Assembly: GCA_019186965.1 (NCBI GenBank)
Contig: JABARV010000008.1
Location: forward strand, 1 to 64,000
DNA: 64,000 bases
Direction of reading: 5' to 3'
Source: Turneriella sp.
Lineage (GTDB): Bacteria > Spirochaetota > Leptospiria > Turneriellales > Turneriellaceae
Both the position numbers and the translations under genes were made by a program. The notes beneath the pieces are model-generated. The model saw nothing but the letters and a program-made list of their open reading frames with translations, ran no database searches and was not told the origin of the DNA. Each line of letters begins with the position of its first letter. Position 1 is the stretch's first letter. Shown here piece by piece: positions 16,012 to 24,755 of this stretch.

Positions 16012-19000
16012 CTACTCTAAATACGGGCGCAGCCAGCGGTCCATTTCTTCGACGCTTTTGCCTTTGCGTGCTGCGTATTCTTCGAGTTGGTCGGGGGCAA
16101 TTTTACCCACCGCCATGTATTTCGATTGCGGGTGCGCGATGTAAAGACCCGACACCGACGACGGCGGCGTCATCGCGAAGTGGTCGGTCAAGTGGATGCC
16201 GGTATTTTTTTCCACGTCGAGCCAATCAAAGAGTGTGCGCTTCTCGGTGTGGTCGGGCGATGCAGGATAGCCGGGCGCGGGGCGGATGCCCAAGTACTCT
16301 TCTTTGATGAGCCCTTGCACGTCGAGATTTTCGTCGGATGCATAGCCCCAAATTTCTTTGCGCACGCGCTCGTGTGCATACTCGGCGAACGACTCAGCGA
16401 AGCGGTCGCCCAATGCCTTGACGATAATCGCGGAGTAGTCGTCGTTTTTCTTGCGGTAGAAATCGGCGTACTCGGTGACACCCGGGCCTGCTGTTACGGC
16501 GAAACCGCCCATGAAGTCTTCTTTTTCGATATAGTCAGCCAGTGAGATATACACTTGCTCGTTCTGTTTTTGTTTTTGCTGGCGCAGGAAATAAAACTTG
16601 TGCGTGGGTTTTCCCTTGCGCGCTAAATCGTCCGCAGCAAAAACTTCTACATCGTCGCCTATACGCTTCGCAGGGAAGAGCCCCACCACACCGCGCGGAG
16701 TGAATGGCTTTTCTTTCAAAATTTGCTTGAGGATTTTTTGTGCATCGTCAAAAAGTTTGCGCGCCTCAACGCCGACTGTTTTATCGTCTAAAATACGCGG
16801 GTACCTGCCGTGGAGTTCCCACGCCAAGAAAAACGGCGTCCAGTCGAAGTAAGGCACAAGGTCGTCGAGAGCCACTTTGTCCAAAAGAGTGATGCCGAGT
16901 TTGTTGGGGACTTTTACTGTAAAAGAATCAAGCTTGGGTGCATGCGCACGCGCGTCGTCAATCGACAAGAACACCCGCTCTTCTTTCGTCGCTAAATATT
17001 TTTGCCGAGTCTCTTCTTGTTCGACCTTGAGCTCTTCTAAAAATTGTGCGCCTTGCTCTTCGCTCAAAAGACGACTTAAAACGCCTGTGACGAGTGACGC
17101 GTCGGCGACGTGTACCACCGGTTCTTTATATTGAGGCGCAATTTTAACCGCCGTGTGCGCAGCCGATGTCGTCGCGCCGCCGATGAGAAGTGGTAGAGCG
17201 AAATTTGCCTTTTGCATTTCTTCGGCGACGTGTACCATTTCATCGAGCGACGGCGTGATGAGACCCGAAACACCAATCACATCGGCACCGATTTCTTTCG
17301 CTGTGGATAAAATTTTGTCGGCAGGCACCATCACACCCAAGTCGGTCACTTCATAATTGTTGCAGCTCAACACCACGCCGACGATATTTTTACCGATGTC
17401 GTGAACGTCACCCTTCACTGTTGCTAAAAGCACTTTGGGTTGTTTGGCCGCCGTGCCCGCGCTCGCTTTTTCGGCTTCCATGAAAGGTAACAGATACGCG
17501 ACCGCTTTTTTCATCACCCGCGCCGATTTTACCACTTGGGGTAAAAACATTTTACCCGCGCCGAAAAGCTCGCCGACAACGCGCATGCCCGCCATGAGCG
17601 GACCTTCAATCACGCGTAGTGTTGGCGAATAGTGTAAGCGCAACTCTTCCACGTCTTCATTGACATAAGTGTCGATACCTTTGACGAGCGCGTGCTTGAT
17701 GCGCTCTTCTGCCGACGCCTCGCGCCAGCTTAAATCTTCTTTAACTTGCTCTTTGCCGCCCGCTTTGAATTTTTCGGCGATCGCCAAAAGCCGTTCGGTG
17801 GCGTCAGCGCGTCGGTTTAAGATGACATCCTCGACATGCTCACGTAACTCGAGGGGAATATCTTCATAAACGGCGAGCATCCCCGCATTGACAATCCCCA
17901 TGTCGAGGCCTGCTTTAATCGCGTGGTATAAAAATACCGAGTGCATCGCTTCGCGCACCGCGTTGTTGCCGCGGAACGAAAACGAAATATTGCTCACACC
18001 GCCCGATACGCGCGCACCCGGGCACTCGGCTTTGATGCGGCGTGTGGCGTTGATGAAATCGACTGCGTAGTTGTTGTGCTCCTCGATGCCCGTCGCCACG
18101 GTTAAAATATTTGGGTCGAAAATAATATCCGAAGGGTGGATGCCCGCTTTCTCGGTGAGGAGTTTGTACGCGCGCTTGCACACCTCAACCTTATCTTCTT
18201 CGTTCGCGGCTTGGCCTTTTTCGTCAAACGCCATCACAATCATTGCGAAGCCGTGGTCGCGCACGATGCGGGCGTGTTCCAAAAATTCTTCTTCGCCTTC
18301 TTTGAGGCTAATCGAGTTGACGATGCCTTTGCCCTGCACGCACTTGAGCCCCGCTTCGATAACCGACCAGCGCGACGAATCGATCATAATCGGCACGCGC
18401 GCAATGTCAGGTTCGGATGCGACGAGGTTCAAAAATTTTGTCATCGCCGCGACGCCGTCGAGCATCCCTTCGTCGAAGTTGATGTCGATGATGTTTGCAC
18501 CCGCAAGCACTTGCTGCCGCGCCACTTCAAGCGCTTCATCATATTTATTTTCTAAAATGAGTTTTTTGAATTTTGGTGAGCCGGTCACATTCGTGCGTTC
18601 GCCCACCATCAAGAAACCAGTCGAGCCATCGATGTTCAAGGGTTCCAATCCCGCTAAATGTAGCCCCACCCCCGACCCCTCGCCCGAAAGCGTGCCCAAT
18701 GGCCCACCATATGGAGAGGGGAGGTTTTGGCTCCCCCCCTCTCCTTGGGGAGAGGGGGATAGGGGGTGAGGCGGGTGAGGCCGGGGTGGCTGAGTGGCCA
18801 CCCTCTTCACCATTTCTTTGATGTGGTCGGGGGTTGTGCCGCAGCAGCCGCCGGCGATGTTGAGCATGCCTTCTTTGGCAAATGCCGCAAGGTCGGCTGC
18901 AAACATCGACGGCGTTTCGTCGTAACCGCCGAATGCGTTGGGTAGCCCCGCGTTGGGATAACACGAGATGGGCACGTCGGCGACGCGCGCAAGCTCTGCC

Positions 19001-19908
19001 AAGTGCGGCTTCATGTCTTTCGCGCCCAACGCGCAGTTGATGCCAATCGACAACGGGTTCGCGTGGCGCACCGAATAGTAAAACGCCTCGGCGGTTTGCC
19101 CCGAAAGCGTGCGCCCCGACGCGTCGGTGATCGTCACCGAAATCGAAACCGGCACGCGAAAGCCCACTTCTGCAAACGCGTCTTCAAACGCCACAATCGC
19201 GGCTTTGACGTTCAACGTGTCGAGGTTTGTTTCGGGTAAGAGTAAATCCACCCCTGCTTTAAGGAGAGAAACTGTCTGTTCTTTGAATGCATTTTTGAGC
19301 CCATCGAAAGTAATCGCACGGTAAGCGGGATTGCTCACGTCGGGCGATATAGACGCCGTTTTTGTCGTAGGCCCGAGTGAGCCTGCGATAAAAATTTTTC
19401 GTGCATTTTTATCGTCATTGGGATTACCATGTTTGCGGTAAAAATCGCTACGTGCTTTGAGGGCGCACACCGCCGATGCATAGTTGAGGTCGTTCACAAG
19501 ACGCTCCAACTCGTAATCCGCCTGAGAAACGGCGTTGCTACTAAACGAATTGGTTTCGATGATGTCGGCGCCCGCTTCCATATACTCGAGATGGATTTGG
19601 CTAATCACGTCGGGGCGGGTGAGGCAGAGGATGTCAGAGTTTCCCTTGAGGGGGATTTTATGCGTAGCTATGGAATTCCATAGCTGTGTGTTCTTTGCAA
19701 AGTCCTTAGCTATGGAAATCCACGGCTCTGCGGCATAATGAGGGTCGCTAGCTATGGAATTCCACAGCTCGGAGGGACTAACTGTCTTGCCACGGTAGTC
19801 GTCCTCGGTTAAATTGCGCCGTTGGATCATCGTGCCCATCGCGCCGTCGAGGATTAAAATGCGCTGGGCTAACGCCGCACGAATATCGGTTTCACTATAA
19901 AGTGGCAT
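16012..19908 (-). CDS. metH: Cobalamin-dependent methionine synthase with two in-frame repeat insertions
   Basis: 1298 residues from ATG 19908 ([13 protein letters not shown]); longer starts lack family similarity. It transfers a methyl group from methyltetrahydrofolate to homocysteine through cobalamin. Homocysteine domain: [12 protein letters not shown] and zinc cysteines in GINCALG (about 291) and [10 protein letters not shown] (about 354). Pterin domain: [13 protein letters not shown] onward (from about 420). Cobalamin domain: DVHDIG His ligand (about 833). Activation domain: [12 protein letters not shown] (about 1214). Two features are odd: residues about 44-86 hold three 14-residue repeats (LWNSIA/PWISIA) absent from E. 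coli MetH, and residues about 373-416 of the interdomain linker are encoded by a GC-rich REP-like element ([11 protein letters not shown]). Both keep the frame open and all catalytic motifs remain, so the enzyme is probably active. Confidence 0.96.
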   Translation of the reverse strand: MPLYSETDIRAALAQRILILDGAMGTMIQRRNLTEDDYRGKTVSPSELWNSIASDPHYAAEPWISIAKDFAKNTQLWNSIATHKIPLKGNSDILCLTRPDVISQIHLEYMEAGADIIETNSFSSNAVSQADYELERLVNDLNYASAVCALKARSDFYRKHGNPNDDKNARKIFIAGSLGPTTKTASISPDVSNPAYRAITFDGLKNAFKEQTVSLLKAGVDLLLPETNLDTLNVKAAIVAFEDAFAEVGFRVPVSISVTITDASGRTLSGQTAEAFYYSVRHANPLSIGINCALGAKDMKPHLAELARVADVPISCYPNAGLPNAFGGYDETPSMFAADLAAFAKEGMLNIAGGCCGTTPDHIKEMVKRVATQPPRPHPPHPLSPSPQGEGGSQNLPSPYGGPLGTLSGEGSGVGLHLAGLEPLNIDGSTGFLMVGERTNVTGSPKFKKLILENKYDEALEVARQQVLAGANIIDINFDEGMLDGVAAMTKFLNLVASEPDIARVPIMIDSSRWSVIEAGLKCVQGKGIVNSISLKEGEEEFLEHARIVRDHGFAMIVMAFDEKGQAANEEDKVEVCKRAYKLLTEKAGIHPSDIIFDPNILTVATGIEEHNNYAVDFINATRRIKAECPGARVSGGVSNISFSFRGNNAVREAMHSVFLYHAIKAGLDMGIVNAGMLAVYEDIPLELREHVEDVILNRRADATERLLAIAEKFKAGGKEQVKEDLSWREASAEERIKHALVKGIDTYVNEDVEELRLHYSPTLRVIEGPLMAGMRVVGELFGAGKMFLPQVVKSARVMKKAVAYLLPFMEAEKASAGTAAKQPKVLLATVKGDVHDIGKNIVGVVLSCNNYEVTDLGVMVPADKILSTAKEIGADVIGVSGLITPSLDEMVHVAEEMQKANFALPLLIGGATTSAAHTAVKIAPQYKEPVVHVADASLVTGVLSRLLSEEQGAQFLEELKVEQEETRQKYLATKEERVFLSIDDARAHAPKLDSFTVKVPNKLGITLLDKVALDDLVPYFDWTPFFLAWELHGRYPRILDDKTVGVEARKLFDDAQKILKQILKEKPFTPRGVVGLFPAKRIGDDVEVFAADDLARKGKPTHKFYFLRQQKQKQNEQVYISLADYIEKEDFMGGFAVTAGPGVTEYADFYRKKNDDYSAIIVKALGDRFAESFAEYAHERVRKEIWGYASDENLDVQGLIKEEYLGIRPAPGYPASPDHTEKRTLFDWLDVEKNTGIHLTDHFAMTPPSSVSGLYIAHPQSKYMAVGKIAPDQLEEYAARKGKSVEEMDRWLRPYLE
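18662..18790. repeat. REP-like palindromic element read in frame inside the metH linker
   Basis: GC-rich stretch with inverted repeat CCCCCTCTCC (18735-18744) and GGAGAGGGGG (18749-18758) around the loop TTGG, plus a competing partner GAGAGGGG at 18714-18721. On the metH strand it encodes [16 protein letters not shown] and continues with Pro/Gly-rich residues. The composition is unlike the rest of the gene. Similar CCCTCTCC/GGAGAGGG palindromes are, from general familiarity, common dispersed repeats in many bacteria. It falls exactly between the homocysteine and pterin domains. Confidence 0.75.
19666..19769. repeat. Three palindromic units with 42-bp spacing inside metH
   Basis: A perfect 20-bp palindrome AGCTATGGAATTCCATAGCT lies at 19666-19685. 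Diverged copies follow at 19708-19727 (AGCTATGGAAATCCACGGCT) and 19750-19769 (AGCTATGGAATTCCACAGCT). Start-to-start spacing is exactly 42 bp both times, so each unit adds 14 residues to MetH in the same frame (LWNSIA, PWISIA, LWNSIA). The spacers between palindromes are not conserved. Confidence 0.88.
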
Positions 19909-19941
19909 ACATCGATACATATAGATACATCGATGCGTTGT

Positions 19942-19976
19942 AAAGGAGTAAGAAGTCTTCTGTCTTAAACTCCTTT
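19942..19976. other. Stem-loop between metH and the divergent coiled-coil gene
   Basis: AAAGGAGT (19942-19949) pairs with ACTCCTTT (19969-19976), and the inner AAGA/TCTT can extend the stem. It lies in the short divergent intergenic space. It contains GGAGT, which could act as a ribosome binding site, so the stem may mask one. No riboswitch fold that I can recognise is present upstream of metH. Confidence 0.4.
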
Positions 19977-19980
19977 GGGC

Positions 19981-20400
19981 TTGACAGAGTACAAAGCTTC
20001 CTTCCAAAAGCTCCTAATGGATTTGAACGAGATAGAGGTGCTCAAAAGTGAAAACGCTTCACTACGCCAAACTCTACGCGGCTACGAAACAGTTGTACGC
20101 CTAAACGACGAGGAGATAAACCAACTCGAACAAATGATTGCGATGTACGAGCAAATCATCGAATTTAGCCGTAGCGAACTTATGGAAGCGCGTGAAGAGC
20201 AAAAAGCGAACGAAAAACTCTCCGATTTTACCCGCGACGAACTCATCTCCGCTAAACGCACAGTTGAGGCGTCCGAAAGCGTTTCAAAAATGAGCCGCGC
20301 CGAGTTAATAGAAGCTTTAGGGCGCATTAAAGAGCTCGAAGTGGAAAACAAGCGTCTCAAAGAACAGCGCCTTGCAGCAGGCGAAAAAATTAATCCGTAA
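19981..20400 (+). CDS. Coiled-coil protein
   Basis: About 140 residues, almost entirely a charged helix with heptad-like spacing of Leu, Ile and Met. The start is uncertain: TTG 19975, TTG 19981 or ATG 20017, none with a clear ribosome binding site; helix character already begins before 20017. A motif of the type (S/T)RxEL(M/I) recurs three times at about 25-35 residue spacing: [22 protein letters not shown] and [12 protein letters not shown]. No membrane segment or enzyme motif. Its stop directly abuts the start of the TPR gene, so the products probably work together; a scaffold role is inference. Family not recognised. Confidence 0.7.
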   Translation: MTEYKASFQKLLMDLNEIEVLKSENASLRQTLRGYETVVRLNDEEINQLEQMIAMYEQIIEFSRSELMEAREEQKANEKLSDFTRDELISAKRTVEASESVSKMSRAELIEALGRIKELEVENKRLKEQRLAAGEKINP

Positions 20401-21759
20401 ATGGACGATTTAATTAGCATATTACTTGGCGCTGGAATACTTGGCGTCGTTGGTATTTTCGGCTATTACGTCATTCGAACGTATTTAATACCTAAGCGCG
20501 TTGAAGAACTTGCGGAGATGATACGGCAAGGGCATGTTGGCCCTGCAATCTCTAAACTCACTAAAATGATTGAGGAAAACGACCGCGATTCATATTTGCA
20601 CTTTTTGCTCGGCGAAGCATACTTCAAACAAAACGATTTACAAGGGGCAGCCACCGAATACCGTCAAGTCATCAAGCTCAGTAAATGGAGCCCGCAGGTA
20701 AAAGAAGCGGTGGTACGCAGCCGTATTGCAAAAATCTATATGCAAAACCGCAATTACGACGAAGCAAAAAAAGAATACCTTATCCTCACGCGCCTCGATG
20801 GAACAAACCACGAGAATTATTACCAAGTAGGGATTCTCTTTGAAACAGCGGGGTTAAGCGACAAGGCGTTGCCTTATTTTAAGCAATCGGCAAAACTAAA
20901 GCCCACACACGCCGATTCTTTTTTGCATATTGGCACAACCGAATACCACTTTGGTAATTTAAACGACGCTAAATTAGCGCTCACCGAAGCGGTAAAACTC
21001 AATGGAAATTTGCATTCCGCACATTACTATTTGGGGATGTGTTTAAAAAACCAAAAAGACTACGATTGGGCAATCAAAGAATTTGAGCTTGCATCAAAAG
21101 ACGAAAACTTAAAAGGTAAGGCGCTACTTGCAAAGGGGCTCTCTCTTATGGAAAAAGGACAGCTCCCTACAGCGCAAATAGAGCTTGAAAAAGGACTCAT
21201 GGTTGCGCCCAAAGGTGGCGATCTTGAACTCAACTTACGCTATGCAATTGGTGCGTGTGCAGAGCGTAAACGCGACTTCCATACAGCTATTGCAAACTGG
21301 GAGCGCATTATCGATGTTAACGCAAAATTTCGCGACGTACAAGACAAACTAAAAGCATACGATGAATTCCGCACCGACGATACCATCAAAGACTTTATGA
21401 TTGCGCCTCCAGGAAAATTTGAAGCACAAACGCGAGCAATTATCGAGGCTTTGTCGTATAAAATAGTTGACCTTAATGTTATCGACGATTCCGAAGTTCA
21501 CATTCTTGCTACAGAAGAAGAAGGTACGCGGCGCTCCACAAAAAAATCAAACCGGCTTATTTACGTTTTGCGTACGACTGAACTTATTCCAGAGCGAACA
21601 GTTCGCGCACTCCACGAAGAGATGCGTGCGAAGGGAGCGAATAAAGGTATATGCATAAGTACATCCGATTTTTCGAGCCAAGCGCAAGCGTTTATACAGT
21701 CGCGCCCCATCGAGCTTTACGACCGCAAACAGCTTATCGCGCTTTTGCGTGCAATTTAA
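20401..21759 (+). CDS. Membrane-anchored TPR protein with C-terminal Mrr-like nuclease-fold domain
   Basis: 452 residues. One N-terminal transmembrane helix (about residues 5-28, ISILLGAGILGVVGIFGYY) is followed by roughly seven TPR units (about 35-315; examples YLHFLLGEAYFKQNDLQGA and SAHYYLGMCLKNQKDYDWAI). The last 110 residues (from about 340: RAIIEALSYKIVDL, then SNRLIYVLRTTELIP, KGICISTSDFSSQAQAFI and LYDRKQLIALL) match the restriction-endonuclease-like Mrr_cat fold. The usual catalytic Asp and QAK-type motif are not clear, so it may bind rather than cut. Related TPR proteins occur in other spirochaetes, as I recall. Starts directly at the upstream stop. Confidence 0.75.
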   Translation: MDDLISILLGAGILGVVGIFGYYVIRTYLIPKRVEELAEMIRQGHVGPAISKLTKMIEENDRDSYLHFLLGEAYFKQNDLQGAATEYRQVIKLSKWSPQVKEAVVRSRIAKIYMQNRNYDEAKKEYLILTRLDGTNHENYYQVGILFETAGLSDKALPYFKQSAKLKPTHADSFLHIGTTEYHFGNLNDAKLALTEAVKLNGNLHSAHYYLGMCLKNQKDYDWAIKEFELASKDENLKGKALLAKGLSLMEKGQLPTAQIELEKGLMVAPKGGDLELNLRYAIGACAERKRDFHTAIANWERIIDVNAKFRDVQDKLKAYDEFRTDDTIKDFMIAPPGKFEAQTRAIIEALSYKIVDLNVIDDSEVHILATEEEGTRRSTKKSNRLIYVLRTTELIPERTVRALHEEMRAKGANKGICISTSDFSSQAQAFIQSRPIELYDRKQLIALLRAI

Positions 21760-21815
21760 GGAGGTTGGGTAAAAACCCACGTGGTTAGGCCGAAACTCGC
21801 GAAGCCAAGAAAGGA

Positions 21816-21868
21816 AGTAACTTTTTTGCACATTTTGAAGCGCGGTTCGCTTAAAGACGCGAAATTTT
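21816..21868. repeat. Partial copy of the dispersed palindromic repeat family
   Basis: The intergenic stretch with GCGCGGTTCGCTTAAA and CGCGAAATTTTAAA matches the middle of the left arm of the 27500-27711 palindrome (GCGGTTCGCTTAAA and GCGAAATTTTG). Only one arm is present. It lies between the TPR gene and the ParA-like gene. Confidence 0.5.
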
Positions 21869-21891
21869 AAATTTTACACTCGATCTTTAAA

Positions 21892-23316
21892 ATGGAAAAA
21901 CAAGAATCGTACCATGAGCTTTTTGTCAGCCTAACACACGAAGAGATTGTGTCGCTTCTTGCGCTACCTTGGCAAGCCGAACCTATTTTGGGAGAAGCTG
22001 TTGCGGCTATACTTTCAGAAGAAGTTGGACTACTCTATTTAAATGGTTTTATTCCTTTTACCGAAATAATAAAGAAAGACAGGAAGTATCCACAGGACGC
22101 ACGCTACTTAAAAACAGATATCCTTGCACAATACCTTTTAGAAAATCGCTCTCTATTACGCGCATACCTTTCACGCGTTGAAAAATTATCTACGTTTACG
22201 TGCGAAGTACCACAGTCGTATATTGCGCATGTCACGAGCGAACAACCAGGAATGGAAGCGGCAAATTTTGCAATTTTTTTAGGAGCGCATCTTCAGCGCC
22301 AATCTGGTAAAACACTTCTCATAGACGCCGATCCACAAAACCAATCTCTTTTTTCGCTTTTAACTTTTTCTGAAGAACCGAAGCTTTTAACAGAGAACTT
22401 ACAAAAGCCAACAACATTTAAAAACGATCTTGCAAAAGTAATTGTTCCTTTAAGCCCAAACATTTCGTATTTGAATTTGCAATCTTTAAGCTTACGCCCT
22501 TTTAGTGAGGCGGAGCTACAGCGCATTTGTGGCTTTCTCGAGATGGATTTTGATAACCTTGTTTTCTATGCGGGCCGCCACGAAAGCCGCTGGCTATCCC
22601 TTAACGCCCAGATAAATTACTGTGTTTGTGAAAACACACTTAAAAGCGAACAAAGCGCTCTTATCCGACACCGTGGGAGCTTACATACTGTTTTGCTCAA
22701 AAAAGGCGATACGCCCTATTTACCGCGTTTAGGAAAAGTTTTTTTAAAAAAACGTGAATTAACAGCATGGGCTCAAGAAGAAAACGAAACGCTTGCACTC
22801 CGCACATTTATCCTTCACCTTTACCGTACAAAAAGGTTGCTCCTTGCAGGCGATGACAAAGAAGAGAATACTCTTGGCGTATATACCGGAGTTGATCTTT
22901 TCGCGCATTACCTCGGCCTTAAAAGAAGCGAAGCAGAAAAAGCTCTTAAGCTCCTCCAAAAAAAATTAACCGCGCACTATCCCAAAAAAACTTTTTTTAG
23001 CACGTCCTCTTTCCTTAAGCATTTAAAAACTCTTCTTGAAACGGCAGCGACAACTATTTTAGAAATCGGTAGCGAACCACAACTGGTAAGTTGTATTGAC
23101 TCGGTGGAGCTTAAAGCTGCCGCAATTCTTCCAGCGGGAATTTACCCTGCAACTACATACAAAGATATACGTATCGCTGCATGTTCCGCTTCTGGTTTTG
23201 TGCGTTTTAAAGAACGGATAGAACGCGGCGGCATAACAAGCATTTTTACTAAGCCTAAAATACCGCTCAAGAACCCCAATGCATTGGCCGCTGTTATGGA
23301 ACAATTGCAACCGTAG
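21892..23316 (+). CDS. ParA/MinD-like protein lacking a Walker A lysine
   Basis: 474 residues. The central part (about 110-260) resembles the ParA/MinD fold: a position equivalent to the P-loop reads TSEQPGMEAANFAIFLG, then HLQRQSGKTLLIDADPQNQSLFSLL, which matches the ParA switch (LLIDADPQ). The P-loop has lost both conserved lysines of KGGxGKT, so ATP hydrolysis is doubtful. A preceding helical domain (about 1-110) and a C-terminal domain of about 200 residues have no recognised family. It may be a pseudo-ATPase partner in chromosome, envelope or polar positioning, which is inference. It follows the TPR/Mrr gene in the same direction after 132 bp. Confidence 0.6.
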   Translation: MEKQESYHELFVSLTHEEIVSLLALPWQAEPILGEAVAAILSEEVGLLYLNGFIPFTEIIKKDRKYPQDARYLKTDILAQYLLENRSLLRAYLSRVEKLSTFTCEVPQSYIAHVTSEQPGMEAANFAIFLGAHLQRQSGKTLLIDADPQNQSLFSLLTFSEEPKLLTENLQKPTTFKNDLAKVIVPLSPNISYLNLQSLSLRPFSEAELQRICGFLEMDFDNLVFYAGRHESRWLSLNAQINYCVCENTLKSEQSALIRHRGSLHTVLLKKGDTPYLPRLGKVFLKKRELTAWAQEENETLALRTFILHLYRTKRLLLAGDDKEENTLGVYTGVDLFAHYLGLKRSEAEKALKLLQKKLTAHYPKKTFFSTSSFLKHLKTLLETAATTILEIGSEPQLVSCIDSVELKAAAILPAGIYPATTYKDIRIAACSASGFVRFKERIERGGITSIFTKPKIPLKNPNALAAVMEQLQP

Positions 23317-23342
23317 GAGCGTTTTTGTTTTGTGCTAACTTT

Positions 23343-24755
23343 TCAGATAACTTCTTTTTTTCTTAAAAAAGAAAAGGGTAACCAATAAATAAAATAAAAA
23401 AGATACGGAATTATCGAAGCAAAAAATCCTGCAATTGCAGAAGGAAAATCTTCTGCACGGATTTGTACCCAAAGGCTTAGTTTTTCCCAAAAAAGCCATA
23501 CAAGAAAACCAAGCGACATACTTAAAACAGTAACAGTTGCATTCGTGCAGCGCGTGAAAAAGCCAACGAGAAAAGGCACAAATAGTGCGACTAAGCCAAT
23601 CGCCGAAGAGTCCATCACTAAGTCGTGTATGTGCCTTTCCACATACGCTGTGTGTGCAGCCCAAAGAGCTATACCAATAGTGCTAAGTCTTGAAAGAAGA
23701 AGAAGGTATTTTTCGTTTGGAAAAACTTTTCGTAAAAGATTTTCACTCACCAAAACAGAAGGTGCAAGAAGTGCGCCGCTTGCAGTACTCAAAATAGCCG
23801 AAAGGAGAGCTCCGAAAAAAATTATTTGGATAAAAAGCGGCGTCTTAAGCAAAATCACCTGCGGTAAAAGGTGTTGCATGTCTTTTGGCAATTCGGCAGT
23901 TGTCAGCATGCCGGTAGCAATCAGCCCTAAAAAAAGCGGAATCATTGCAATCGAAACATAGAGAAAACCTGCAAGTATAGACGAAGCGGCAGCGACGGTT
24001 CCACTTTTGGATGACATAACGCGTTGAAAAACATCTTGGCCAGGAATGGAACCAAAACCCAAAACAATCCAAAGTGAAACATAATGGAACCACTGAATTT
24101 TACCTTGTGGCAAAAAAGAAAAATGCGAGGCAGGTACTTTGCTAAAAATTTTTTCCCAACCACCGGCCTGTGGTACAAGAAGGAGTAAAACTGTGACAAG
24201 CCCTACGATAATTAGTGTCGTTTGTAATGTATCGGTTAGCGACACTGCCCACATACCGCCCATTGTGGTGTAGAGTGCAACAAGGGCAGCCATGAGTAAA
24301 ATTGCCGCCTCGAGAGATATTCCCGTAACCGTTTGCATAACAATTCCCAACGCAATAAATTGTGCCGCAACCCAACTAACGTACGAGTACGCCAAAACAG
24401 AAGAAGACACGACTTCAGCAAATACACCAAAGCGTACTCGAAAAAAATCGCCAAAAGTTGTGAGGTTCATCGCGTATAATTTTTTTGCAAAAATTGCTCC
24501 CACCAAAATTAAACAAATAGCGGCGCCAAATGGCTCTTCGATAACTCCGTAAAAACCATCGCGTACAAAACTTGCCGAAGAGCCTAAAACGGTTTCTGAA
24601 CCAAACCACGTTGCAAACACAGTCGAGGTCGCCATAAAAAGTGAAAGATTTTTTCCCGCTAAAGCAAAATCGCGATTATTTTTAACCTTCCGTGCGGCAA
24701 AAAAGCCTACAAGAAGCGTCGCAAGAATATAAAGTACAACGCCAAGAGTGAGCAT
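23343..24755 (-). CDS. Sodium/solute symporter (SSS family)
   Basis: 470 residues with about 13 transmembrane helices. Family features include an N-terminal RDFALAGKNLSLFMATSTVFATWFG stretch (seen in two pieces, about residues 28-52), the YTTMGGMWAVSLTDTLQ segment (about 165) and GQDVFQRVMSSK around 245. Members import organic solutes such as proline, pantothenate or acetate using a Na+ gradient; the substrate cannot be decided here. Its ATG overlaps the stop of the hydroxyacyl-CoA dehydrogenase gene by one base, suggesting translational coupling and possibly uptake of an organic acid that the dehydrogenase pathway consumes (inference). Confidence 0.88.
   Translation of the reverse strand: MLTLGVVLYILATLLVGFFAARKVKNNRDFALAGKNLSLFMATSTVFATWFGSETVLGSSASFVRDGFYGVIEEPFGAAICLILVGAIFAKKLYAMNLTTFGDFFRVRFGVFAEVVSSSVLAYSYVSWVAAQFIALGIVMQTVTGISLEAAILLMAALVALYTTMGGMWAVSLTDTLQTTLIIVGLVTVLLLLVPQAGGWEKIFSKVPASHFSFLPQGKIQWFHYVSLWIVLGFGSIPGQDVFQRVMSSKSGTVAAASSILAGFLYVSIAMIPLFLGLIATGMLTTAELPKDMQHLLPQVILLKTPLFIQIIFFGALLSAILSTASGALLAPSVLVSENLLRKVFPNEKYLLLLSRLSTIGIALWAAHTAYVERHIHDLVMDSSAIGLVALFVPFLVGFFTRCTNATVTVLSMSLGFLVWLFWEKLSLWVQIRAEDFPSAIAGFFASIIPYLFYFIYWLPFSFLRKKEVI

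Noticed and set aside
18071-18769. A long open frame of 232 codons opposite metH
   Set aside because: It lies antisense to highly conserved MetH domains, has low-complexity Ser/Arg-rich content and no family resemblance; it is a by-product of GC-rich coding on the other strand.
19909-19940. Direct repeat ATACATCGAT upstream of metH, possible riboswitch or operator
   Set aside because: Only two short AT-rich copies, one touching the start codon; no conserved cobalamin or SAM riboswitch elements are visible.
21760-21815. Hairpin TGGGTAAAAACCCA after the TPR gene as a terminator
   Set aside because: The stem is only about five base pairs and no T-run follows at the right distance; evidence is too weak.
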